From positions 57,536,867 through 57,600,866 of the forward strand of contig OZ020303.1 of assembly GCA_963971305.1 (NCBI GenBank): DNA of 64,000 bases. The letters are read 5' to 3'. This document shows positions 49,526 to 60,665 of this stretch, piece by piece; the stretch's first letter is position 1, and the number at the start of each line of letters is the position of its first letter. Source of the stretch: Arcuatula senhousia (Eukaryota > Mollusca > Bivalvia > Mytilida > Mytilidae). A program made the translations under genes and the position numbers. The notes under the pieces were generated by a model. It had not been told where the DNA came from. It saw only the letters and a list, made by a program, of their open reading frames with translations, and did not search any database.

Positions 49526-49821
49526 TTCACCCATATGGGGACATGGGTCATATTTCAAATTCTTCAATAACATCAAGGCACCATATTAAACATTATCGTT
49601 TGTCAAAAATTATATTTTTATACTATGCAGAAAATATAGGCTTTAAAGAACAGGATATCAATAAGAAATGCTTTGAAAATGAGTTTTGGCACCTTTACAA
49701 GTCCACGAACAGGAAGATGCCCCAGCTCTGGTCAGAAAAAAACCCATTATTCCAACAACTTTGGTAGATTTATTTCCAAACAAAAACATTTTTATATATT
49801 TATTTATAATGGCTCAAAAGT

Positions 49822-49853
49822 CTCAACGTTTCTGCAGTTGCCTTCATCAGGAG
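49822..49853 (-). ncRNA. Degenerate hammerhead-like motif
   Basis: Minus strand: CTC, CTGATGA, a poor stem II (AGGCAACTGCA, two to three pairs), GAAA, CGTT, GAG. The layout is the same as at 47167-47210, but stem II and stem I are weak. It is probably a decayed relative. Confidence 0.3.
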
Positions 49854-50262
49854 TAAAAAGTCCTCTGAAAATTACATCATGGCCATTCCATCAAAACATT
49901 TTTGACACGTGCAAAGACAGTTGGTTACATTAAAAACAACTGTATATAGTTACCTTCAAATTTAGAGGTGAGGAAAATGTGCAAACGACGGTGCAAAAAT
50001 GTGATTTTTTTACTCTGTTTGGTATGAATCAATGGTACAGATGTATTGATTATTAGATTTGAAAATTTGATCAATTGCTAATCCATTCTGTCCACCCGTC
50101 TATTCACTTTCTTTTAATACCAATCGAAGACATGAAGAGGCAGACTGGACAAGCATTTATTACCACCTGTTTATTCACTTTTTTTTCAATACCAATTGGA
50201 GATTTAAAGGAACATACTTATTATGTAATTAGCAATCGTTCAAGCTTTAAAATCTATTGACC

Positions 50263-52469
50263 AGCCAACTATCCGGATAACAACGAAGGCAACGACGAGC
50301 TGAACGAACTCAATGCTAACATCAGTCGAGAAGAAATCGTAAGAGCTGTTGAGCATGCGAAATTGCGAAAAGCCTCGGGACACGATGAAATCCCAGCAGA
50401 AGTGCTGAAGAACGAAAACGCAATAGACCTGCTGTATGCTATTTGTAAGGGATGTTTCGAGCTCGGAAAAGTGCCTGATCAATGGACTTCCGGTATTGTG
50501 AATCCGATTCTTAAACCAGGATCAGACGATAAACGTTTACCAACTAATTATAGAGGAATAACGTTGACATCGGTTCCCAGTAAAATCTACTGTAGTGTCT
50601 TAAACTTCCGACTATGCCAACAGCTAGAAGACAATGTCATTTTGTGTGAGGAGCAGAATGGCTTCCGGCCTAAACGTAGCTGTGAAGAGCACATCTACAG
50701 TTTAACATCAGTGATTTCTAACCGAAAAATTTCCAAACAGTCGACGTTTGTAAGTTTCATAGACATGCGAAAAGCGTTTGACTCTGTTCCACGTAATTTG
50801 CTCTGGTATAAACTTAAACGTGCCGGAATTAGCGGAAAATTTCTTTCGGCGATTCAATCACTTTATGAGAACTTTAGATGTACCGTACGTGTTAATGATG
50901 CTTACACACCTTGGTTTGACGTGGACTGTGGCGTAAAACAAGGATGCCTATTATCCCCCGCATTATTTGCGATTTACATTAATGACTTAGCAGAACGCAT
51001 TAATGATCTACAATGCGGTGTCCGAATTGGCGACAGTTTATTGAGCATACTTCTATACGCCGATGATATTGCGTTGGTTGCACCCGATGAACCGAGCCTT
51101 CAACGTATGCTAGATGTCGTATCTGAATGGTGTAGTCAGTGGAAGCTGAACGTGAATCCTTCGAAAAGTAACGTGGTACACTTCCGTAACCCATCCGTTG
51201 CCCGTAGTAACTTTCATTTTGTTTGTTCTAGACAACCTATCAATTATGCTCCATCATACAAATATTTAGGACTGTGGCTTGATGAGAACCTAACGTACAC
51301 CAAAGCAATACGCGAGTTATCGGAATCCGCTAGCAGGGCACTCGGTGCGTTGTACGGAAAATTCCTTAGTTTGCCTTCTCATGGGGTTTTTGATAACATG
51401 ATTCCCAGGCCATTTTAAAGGTGATTATTTGATTACAAGAGCAAATATTTAATGATTATTTGATTACTAAGGTTTGAATTTTTGATTACTTGATTCCCAT
51501 TGGGAAACAGTTTTTGATTACATTTCTAAAAAATATATGATTATTTGATTACTTTGGCAAAAAAAATGCTGATTACTTGATTCCTGGTACCCCCTCATGA
51601 GGAGCCCCCTTAGTGCTGGAGGAATGACGCATGCCGTTTTCACTAAACTGTACTCATCTATGGTGGAACCAGTGTTGTTTTACGGTTCCGGAATATGGGG
51701 AACGAAAGTACATTCCATAGTAAATTCAGTCCAGAACAAAGCAGCTAAACTTTTCATGTCAGTCGGTAGATATACTTCAAATACTGCAGTTCGGGGAGAT
51801 ATGGGTTGGACTTCATGCTTCACAAAACAACGCCTTTCTTGCATCCGTTTACTATGCCGCATACTCCGATCGGACGATGTACGCTTAACCCGGAAGGTAA
51901 CTGAGTGGACTAAAAACCGTCGGAAGGGCTGGTACGCCACAGTCATTAGTTTTGTGCAGACAATTAATGCCTACGATATAGTGAACGATACATCTGTTTC
52001 AACCAAGACTGTGATGCGACAAATTAAAGAACGTTTAGACGTTATTGATAACAATGATTTTATTAGGGATATGCACGATGACAACAACAACCCAAATGGT
52101 AATAAACTACGAACTTATCGAACATATAAAACGGCGGGGATAAAAACTGAACAGTACCTCAAACTTCAAATTCCAAGGAATGTGCGTCGAACTGTTGCCC
52201 TGTTCCGTAGCGGATCTCTGCCGTTGGCGATTGAAACAGGACGATATGCCCGGCCGCGTACACCAGTTGAACAGAGACTCTGTCGGTTCTGTGACATCAA
52301 TAATGTAGAAACCGAAAAACATTTTCTGATGACGTGCCCCTTATACGACGATTTTAGATACGAACTGTTCACAAAAGCAAGACACTCGATCATTGACTTT
52401 GATACGCTTGATATGGATAGTAAATTTTCTCATATAATGTCATGTGATGAAATTCAAGCTTCACTTTAA
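50263..52469 (+). pseudogene. LINE reverse transcriptase ORF, split by a small insertion
   Basis: The RT fingers/palm region reads SGHDEIPAEVLKN, NYRGITLTSVPSKIY, EQNGFRPKRSCEEHIY, FIDMRKAFDSVPR, VKQGCLLSPALFAIYINDL and LLYADDIALVAPDE, which covers RT blocks 1-5 with the catalytic YADD. The first open part ends at 51418. The second (51597-52469) continues with MVEPVLFYGSGIWG and a C-terminal zinc-knuckle-like CRFC...EKHFLMTC. A 237 bp element lies between them (51371-51607). Taking it out together with one copy of its 7 bp duplication leaves the frame continuous, so the RT was probably intact before that hit. The 5' part of the ORF, including any endonuclease, is missing. Confidence 0.9.
51371..51607. 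mobile_element. 237 bp non-autonomous element inside the LINE
   Basis: It is flanked by a 7 bp direct repeat CCTTAGT (51364-51370 and 51608-51614). Its ends are imperfect inverted repeats (CTTCTCATGGGG against CTCCTCATGAGGGG). The interior holds five to six copies of 'tgattatttgattac' or close variants. It has no coding capacity. Confidence 0.75.
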
Positions 52470-53075
52470 TATGTTATTTTTAACTCATTTCAGAGGCAAA
52501 AATTGTTTATTTAAGACAAAGTTACATTTCATACCGTTAAAATATAAAAATAAGTTTTGAAGTTATTAATTGTATGACGTGTTGGTCAAAACGCTATTTA
52601 GAAGTTTTTATTTTATTTTATTTTATTTTTTATTTTTTTTATTTATTTATTTATTATTATTTTTTTTTAAATATCTTTAAGTAATATGTTTTTACCTGTT
52701 TAATTCAACTTTTCATATTAAAGTTTTATTACTTTTAATATTCCGATTTGTTCTAGGGACTGTACGTCGTAGTACATGAATTGCATATTTAACTTTTTAT
52801 TTTAAATATTGCGAAAACTATAGGTTTTAATAGACAATTATAATTTTTAAGTAATAATTACCTTTTACAGTGAAGTTATGTTTAATTATTGTATATACAA
52901 TTGTATTTTAAAAGTTTTTAAAGTTTTTAGTGAAGTATGTACATAAGTGTCTCATAAGTCTTCTTAAGGCTGGATATTTGATCTTTTTAATTATGATGTT
53001 ATTGTAATTGTATAAATATGTTTGATCAAATATGTGACACTCTAATAAACTATTTATTTATTTATTATTTATTAT

Positions 53076-54089
53076 AGTATTAATGTACCATGGATTCACA
53101 CCAATCAGAGTAAATAAAGTAAAAAATGAAGAAATTCGCAATTTTAGATGATGAAAACAAATTGTTCATATCAAATTAATTGAATGTGTACTAAAATACT
53201 TCTTGTCTTTTAGAATTGAAATTTACAAAGTGGCATACTTATATTGATTTTCATGAACATTAGGACAAGTATTCATAAAAGGTTTATATAGACGGGTTTC
53301 ACTGTATATACATATTTCTTATTTATTTTATTTAGCTCTTTTTTGCACATGTATAAGTATAATTATTATTATACCTCGGTAAAGTTTTTTTTTAATAAAT
53401 GCATGTAGAATATTTTCACTTTTTTTCCTGTTTGCAAGGTTTCAACTATTGACCGGTCAATAGTTTCCAACTATTACCCATCGACGTGTAACTATTTGCC
53501 CTCTAACGTCATTAAGCCCTGCCGTGAGCCAATGTTTTTTATTGTTAAAAAAATTTGATTGATATATTAACTCAAGTTACTTAACACGAATTATGAAAAG
53601 TATAATTGCTCGAGTTTTCCGTGCTACACTGGTATTTTCATGAATTTTTAGTACGTATTTTATATGTATCAGTAAGTGAGATTCTGTACTATTGTGCGTT
53701 TTAGTTATATACACATGTAGCTAAAATTCTAAATGTTTGATCATCCCAGTTTGCCACGGTAGTTTTTGTTGTTACCTATATTTGTCTACTGTTTCTTTAA
53801 AAAAAAACATTTACTGACTGGTTTTCGAGAAACAGATTATTTTCCTTCGGATCGGCTAGGCCTCGGGCAATAGTTGCACCTCGGGGAAAAAAATCTATCC
53901 ATACCCCTCGGCATACCCAGTCAATAAGTAAAAACTATATAATGTATAGTTATAATTAGTTGACTGGTCACAGAGTGGATCTCGCCAGCAAGTAATTCTC
54001 CTCATCCAATTTTAAAGCATTTATGTGAAAAACGGACAGTCAAATTGAAAATATAAAGTGATCTTGAAAAAAGAAAGAGATATATCAAG
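53076..54089. other. Gene-free DNA between two LINEs
   Basis: AT-rich. Contains a perfect 14 bp palindrome ATTGACCGGTCAAT (about 53448) without an obvious role. Confidence 0.4.
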
Positions 54090-54612
54090 GTGACACAACA
54101 ATACCCCTTTTATTCAATATTTCTATAAATGACCTCAGTGACTACTTATCAGAAGACATATGCGCTCATATTAAATTGATTAACTCTGAAATAAATAGCT
54201 TGCTTTTTGCTGATGATATAATTTCATAGTCTGAATCACAAGAAGGACTCCAAAAAAAATTAAATAAATTGTCAAACTACTATGATAAATGGCAGTTGAC
54301 TGTAAATACTAAAAAGACTAAATCAAATATTTTCCAAAAAAAGAAATGTAAGTTTAGAACAGCCCTTCCTTGTATTCAAAAATAACTTAATTGATAATGT
54401 AACAGAATACAAGTTTCTTGGTTGCAATATTGGTCGAAATGGAAACTTGACATCCAGTATAATAGAATTGACAAAAATAGCAAAAAAAGCACAATTTTCA
54501 TTGTTTTCTAGATTTTCAACTTTGGGAAATGTTCCCGTAAAAGTTGCCTTGAAAATGTTCGATTCTCTTATAAAACCCATTTTGTTGAATAACGCAAAAA
54601 TATGTATGATGG

Positions 54613-54702
54613 ACCAATATAGGCCATATTTCAACGCAAAGAAACGAGCTAAAAACAACCAATATAGGCCATATTTCAACGCAAAGAAACGAGCTAAAAA
54701 CA
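54613..54702 (+). repeat. 45 bp tandem duplication inside the dead LINE
   Basis: Two adjacent, nearly perfect copies of a 45 bp unit ('ccaatataggccatatttca' and onward). Fifteen codons are repeated in frame (QYRPYFNAKKRAKNN twice). The near-perfect identity shows a recent event in otherwise decayed sequence. Confidence 0.85.
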
Positions 54703-55344
54703 ACAATGTTGCAATAGACCCCTTTCAATTTATAGAAAAAACCTCATTTGAAAAAAAGTTATCCTGTCATTCTGCAAATATATTCTTGGTGTAAAGAAGA
54801 CAGCTTCGAACCTAGCATCCCGTTTAGAGCTAGGGAGAGTTCAAATAGAAAATCACATAAAAACTCAATGCAAGACTTCACACGCCTGATATCAATCCTC
54901 TATTAAAAGAGAGCTTTGATCTAAATAAAGAACTAGATTCAGAAAATATTTATTCATGGGAAACTTACATTAAGGATATTATCACCGAAATGGATTTAGA
55001 TTGTGAGAGATTATCTGCATGTACAACCAAAACCAACATACTTTCTATTAAATCGTATGTAAAATATTAAAAATCGTATGTAAAAGACAAATCTCTAAAT
55101 TACTATTAAAATTTTGATAATGTTAAAGTTTCAAATTTAAATAACTAAAATAAAATCTTTTTATATATAAGGAATTTTACCTAACTTACAATAATTTTGA
55201 TACTCGAAAACTGATATCAAAATTTCGTATCTCAGACCAATCTCTTGAAATAGAGACTGGTAGCTATAAAAAGGTTCCCCGAGAGCAACGAATATGTAAG
55301 TTTTGTGATAATAATAACTTAGACGACGAAGTTCATTTCTTTTT

Positions 55345-56497
55345 AGCTCACCTGGCCAAAGGCCATGTGAGCTTATGCCATCACTATGCTTCCGTCGTCC
55401 GTTAACAATTTCAAAAATCATCTTCTCTGAAACCACTGAACCAATTTCACTGAAACTTTGCATGAATGATATATGACGTGTTGGCAACAAACGATTCTCA
55501 TCTTAAAATTATTCTATAAAACATGGCCGCTGTTACTAAAAATAGAACATAGGGTAAAATCACTAAAAATGGCTTATAACTCAGTAACCATAACAGATAG
55601 AAAAAAATCCGAAGGATCTTAGGCTCTTCAGAATCAAATGCTCTACAAAAGTCTCCATTGGGTCGAAGTTGTCAGATGACCTTTGGTAGGGGTTATGGCT
55701 CTTTTTAAGGTAAAAAATAGCGTTTTTTTTCAAGTTTTTGGCCTATATAATGAAAACTATTGCAGATACAGAAAAGCTGTTGCTTGCTTAAATGTTCAGC
55801 CTTTTTAGCTCTACAAAAGTCTCCATAAGGTCGAAGTTGTCAGATGACACCTTATAGGGGTTACAGCCCCTTAAAGGCGAAAAAATTGTGTTTTTGGCCA
55901 ATAGAAAGAAAAGTATTGCAGATACAAAAAAGCTGTGGCTTGCTTAAATGTTCGGCTCATTTAGCTCTACCAAAGTCTCCATAGGGTCGAAGTTGTCAGA
56001 TGACCCCTTATAGGGGTAACAGCGCCTTAAAGGCAAAAAAAAGTGTTTTTGGTCTATAGAATGAAAACTATTGCAGATAGAGAAAACCTGTTGCTTGCTC
56101 AAATGTTCAGCTCATTTAGTTCTAGAAAAGTCTTCATATAGTTGAAGTTGTCAGATGACCCCTTATAGGGGTTACAGCCCCTTAAAGGCAAAAAATAGTG
56201 TTTTTTTGCACAAAGAATGAAAAGTATTGCAGATAGAGAAAAGCTTGCTTAAATGTTCAGTTCATTAAGCTGTACAAAAGTCTCCTTTGGGTTGAAGTTG
56301 TCAGATGACCCCTTATAGAGGTTACATCCCCTTAAAAGGTGAATAATAGTGTTTTTTGCTAATTTAGAATGAAAACTATTGCAGATAGAAAAAATATGTT
56401 TTCTTGCTTAAACATTCAGCTCATTTAGCTATACAAAAGTCTTCATAGGGTTGACATCAAGACTAGGTGAGCGATTCAGGCTCCTGGGAGCCTCTTG
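55345..56497 (+). mobile_element. Hairpin-ended tandem-repeat element (Helentron/pearl-like)
   Basis: The 5' end AGCTCACCTGGCC and the facing GGCCATGTGAGCT form a near-perfect hairpin. The core has about six monomers of 155-180 bp. Each contains 'ctctacaaaagtctccat', 'gtcgaagttgtcagatgac', 'ccttataggggtt' and 'atgaaaactattgcagata'. The 3' end is a perfect AGGCTCC-TG-GGAGCCT hairpin (56478-56493) followed by CTTG. It sits in a T run within the LINE, with no clear target duplication. It has no coding capacity. A related copy is at 29175-30870. Confidence 0.8.
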
Positions 56498-57229
56498 TTT
56501 ACTTGTGACCTTAATAAACAATTATGATTTTGTCGATGTTTTGTTTTTTGTTTATAACTTGATTTTTAATTTTTATGTCAAACATTCAATTTGTATTGTA
56601 TTGATTTACATGACAATAACGTATTATTATATATTTAAAATGGGCATTCATGACAAATGGCAAAATAATTAGCAAAATGGCTGAAATTGCTTTTGAGATT
56701 TTAAAGAGTAGCGAGATCTACTCACAAGCCAGAAGGTTTCATTAAAATTATGACAATGGTTCATAAAGGGTGCCTAAATGGCCATGGTGCACCTTCGCTT
56801 CTTAATTGGTAAAAACAGGTTTCACTGTACATGCTGTATATTTTGTATTTGTGATATTTAGCTTTTTTCCTCCATTTTTCTTTGTCACATACACTTAATA
56901 AAAAAATATTACCATGGTGCTCGCCGATGGTACCACCTTTCTATGTAAGTGCATGAGGAGCCTTAATTGCTTCCAGTTATATAACCTAGTTCAAGTTCTG
57001 AAAATATCTGGTTAATTTTCTGTCTCCACCTGTATGATTTAACCATTTTTATGCATGTTTGAAAATAATGATAATGGATTTGATTTCATATGAACAAATA
57101 TATTTACCCATCCCGAAAGTCTTTGAAAAGTTAATGGATACACTTGATAAACATTGACAGTCAAATAAAATGAGTTAAATCCTCAAGCAAATAAAAATCA
57201 TCACCTTCAATGATCAGAATGTTAGTTTA

Positions 57230-57510
57230 ATTGAGTTCGGATTATTAATTCCTAGAATTGTTAATTGAACACACTGAATGACCAAAACATTATCATTAAT
57301 CTGTTCATTGTCTCATTTGTATATATGTGTGTTGATTCAGTGATTTTAGATAATAAATTGTATAATGGAAAAGGACGTCAACTATTAGGACATAAACTAT
57401 GGCGTAGTTGACGTAGATGATCGTAGATAGGAAATGATTACATCACAATTTCCTTGTTCTGAGAAAAGCCAACTTTAATAAAATATTCTACTTTATCAAC
57501 TTTAAAAGTT
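57230..57510 (-). repeat. Dispersed repeat R4, copy 2
   Basis: This is the reverse-orientation match to 42090-42340. It is the only other copy seen in the window. Confidence 0.7.
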
Positions 57511-58344
57511 TCTGATATATTTAATTTGTTCTTTTCATTGTTAGCTTAGAGAAAAAGTTGAAAACAAAAACTACCGAACGTTGATGATCTCCGGGGGTTA
57601 ATTACCTTCTTATATTTAGTACGGGGACGTGCGGCATCAGGTCTGAAAATGGCCATCAAAATTATAGGAGATAAAATGCATACCAGAATTAAAAGCAAAA
57701 GCGACTTGTAAATATTTACATGCTGTAATTTATTTCTTTGTAAATAGTACACATGTTTTTTTTTCTGGTAATAGAAACAAGTCTTGCAAAAACTTTGATT
57801 ATTATGTCCTCATATCGACATATTATACATGTTTATATATTATGTCAGATGCAAATATCTAATTGTTTAGCCAAGGACTGTGCGTTTATTTTTTTTATAA
57901 AAACTGTCGAATATTCCGAGTAGGTAACAGGAAGTCTATGACCAGCATATTTTTGAATTTAATGAAACGGGAAAAACTTTTTAAAATAACTTCTCTTCTC
58001 ATTTTACGAAGCCTATCTATTCCGTCAAAATCTACACTTTGTTTCCTCGGGTCGCTTCGTCCATGGTTTTAAGCCGGGATAATCGCTTAATAGCCACGGA
58101 TATAGGTACAATGTAACTGACCAATCAAGAGTTAGCTGATGGTCGTGCTGCCTCATCACATATAAATTCAGATATCAATACACGTTCGCAATAAAGTTCC
58201 TTTTCCAATATCAAATTACTGCTTTACTTTTATACTAAGTACACACAATCTTTAAAATTTATAGATTATTCCAGCTACCAGTACTTTCAGTACTTTGATT
58301 AGGTTAACACCAAGGATGTCGACTAAGTAACAGTAGAATTTTGT

Positions 58345-58395
58345 TCCAAACAGAGAAAATAATATTAATATTAATATTAATATTAATTATAATTT
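58345..58395. repeat. (ATTAAT)n microsatellite
   Basis: Repeated 'aatattaat' units, about five copies, just left of the Harbinger-like element. Confidence 0.8.
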
Positions 58396-58439
58396 ATTCA
58401 AGAGATCCTAATAAAATGGACACAAGCCAGCTTTCATAA

Positions 58440-60086
58440 GGCCATGTAAAATTAATTCTCTGGTTCTCAGACAGTTGGTTTTAAAAAAATGGGTAGGTAG
58501 GTAGGGGTTTTATTTTATTTTTTTATTGGTTTTTCAAATGAGGGTAGGGATTTTTGGTTTAAATTTTATTTTTCAATGTGTCTGAAAATAAGGAGTGGAT
58601 CGTTTGTTTTCATGCATATATGTATTGTATTTATGATGTTGTATGTGTATTTATGCTTGTTGTTTATTATCTAAAAATATGTATTTAAATAAATAAAAAT
58701 ATGAAAATACATGCTTTATTATTTTATAAAATCATTTATCTTGGATAGTACAACAGGTAACTGCACAATCAGCTAGTCTGGTACATGTGTATGAATGGAT
58801 TTCCATCTTGGAGTTTCCATAAAAGGCATTTAGATTGCCATAGATTGCACCAATTTGTCAGTAGAGTTTTGGTCTGTGAAATTTATCCAAGAGTCTGTCT
58901 GTTGATAAAAGTTTTTGTCAAAAGTGTATACAGCATCAAGACTAAATTCTTATTCACATTCATCAAGAGTTGAAGACTGTCAGTAAATAAACTTGTCAAT
59001 TAGTCCTTTATGACAGACAGTTTCATCTTTTCATGGACAAAACGGCAAATGCAGACTTCTCTTTTGTCATAAAATCACTTGGTTGCAGGAATACATCGTT
59101 ACTTTCCAATTAATCTCTTAAAAATGAGTCTTAAATAGTCTACAACTTCGGAAATCTGAGAGAATAAATTATTTTTTTCATTCTCTGTGGTCTTGTTACA
59201 GTCACCAACATCGACTTTTAAATCCTTCTTTCCATCCATATCCCTCTTCATGTTTTGTATTCAATTCACTTCTCCACTCAGGATCAAATTGCAAAGTTTT
59301 TCACAGTCATTGCCATATTGGGTGTATGGTTCATGTAACCATAATTTAACTGTTGTTTCAAATTGAAACAATCTTTTTGGTCTCAGTCTTGTATTGTTTT
59401 CCCATAGACTTCTATAGTAAACCTGAGATTTTTGGAATTTTTAAAAAAATAGTTAAAATGATTCAATACAACTTTTGCTATATTTTTTCAATAAAGGAAG
59501 TGTCAGAAAACATTTTAAAGGGTGGGCCGAAAAAAAGTCGCACGAAGATAAGAAAACCACAGTTGATTGAACTAAAAATAGATTTTTTCCTACTTTCACT
59601 TTAACTTCCATTTCGAAAATACCCCCCTTTTCATGAGAACTGTTTTATTTAATAATGCAATTTTTACATTTCAAAAAGTTAGTGATGTCAAAGTTTGGTG
59701 TCTTACCTTCAATTTAAGCCAAAAGTTAGAAAAAATGCATGAAAAGCAATGCTGCAAACGACTCAGGGAAAAGGCACTATATTTTAATAGCCTCCATGTT
59801 TTGACGTCCACCCGCGCAAGAACTTGCAATACAAGACTGGTACCTTTTGTTGAACACTGCCAATCGGCAGCCATGTTTTTCAAAGTAAACAATGCTTCCA
59901 AACGTTTTGATCCGGGTCACTAGACGCTTGACTTCAATTTGGCGGCAAATTTGAAAATTTTATTTTGGGAAGACAAATACGGGTCGGCGGCGTTTTTTTT
60001 CCGGATCGGCAATAAAATTGCGCCAGCGGCCCCATTTTTGGAGGGTCGGCGGTGTCTGAGAACCAGAGAATTAATTTTATATGGCC
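58440..60086. mobile_element. Harbinger-like non-autonomous element, 34 bp TIRs, TAA TSD
   Basis: The left end GGCCATGTAAAATTAATTCT and the right end (reverse complement GGCCATATAAAATTAATTCT) match for 34 bp with one difference. They are flanked by TAA on both sides (58437-58439 and 60087-60089). GG-starting TIRs with a TWA duplication are typical of PIF/Harbinger. Short frames at 59353-59923 show no transposase motif. Confidence 0.8.
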
Positions 60087-60665
60087 TAAAACGCCTTTTT
60101 TAATACTATAGTGAACTAGAAAGCGGTTTTATTCTACCACCCCTTCATTTTACCTGATTAACTTTCTGTGCAAAAAATAATAAATTTGCCTGTTTTAATT
60201 CACAAGAGACAAAACCTGACCAGCGTTGACAAGACACCGCACTAATGACAAAAGTGAAGCCTTTTAAAACGCACAAATTATTAGAGAAACATATCAACAA
60301 TTGTGGATGGATAACATGTATTATAAGCTAAAAATATTCATCATCTCATTAATTAAAACCAAATAATAACATAAAGGGACAGGACTGAACCACACAGTGA
60401 AACAAAACATTATTTCTTGCTACAGGTTGTCAGTCCTTTTTTTCATTTTTTACCCAAATCTAATATGAACCTTGAAAAACAAAAAACGTCTACACTGATC
60501 AATTTGTTCAGTTCCATAAAGAATTTGATAGGACAGGTTTAACTGTACATGAAAAAAAAGTGTTCACTTTTGACAGTCACTATCTGATTCCTCCAGTTGT
60601 TTGAAACCCTGCAAACGTAACTCCCTTGAGAGCCTTTCATTGTTTTTGTTACGGTTTACGGCAAA

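Larger units (their letters stand above)
50263..53075 (+). mobile_element. 5'-truncated LINE (CR1/L2-like, jockey superfamily)
   Basis: This non-LTR retrotransposon is truncated upstream of the RT, so no endonuclease remains. The coding part is 50263-52469. It is followed by an AT-rich 3' UTR with TTTA-rich simple sequence at 52600-52670. The end is an (ATTT)n-type tail near 53050-53075. The clade is inferred from RT motifs. Confidence 0.85.
54090..56530 (+). pseudogene. Degenerate LINE reverse transcriptase, split by a hairpin-ended element
   Basis: RT remnants in shifting frames read FNISINDLSDYLSED, SLLFADDI (catalytic box as FADD), LQKKLNKLSNYYDKWQLTVN, then RT thumb text (KMFDSLIKPILLNNAKICM). 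C-terminal zinc-knuckle-like text (REQRICKFCDNNNLDDEVHF) sits at about 55170-55340. Several stops and frameshifts make it dead. The frame is cut at 55345 by a 1.15 kb element and appears to resume at about 56500 with tttacttgtgac. Confidence 0.8.
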
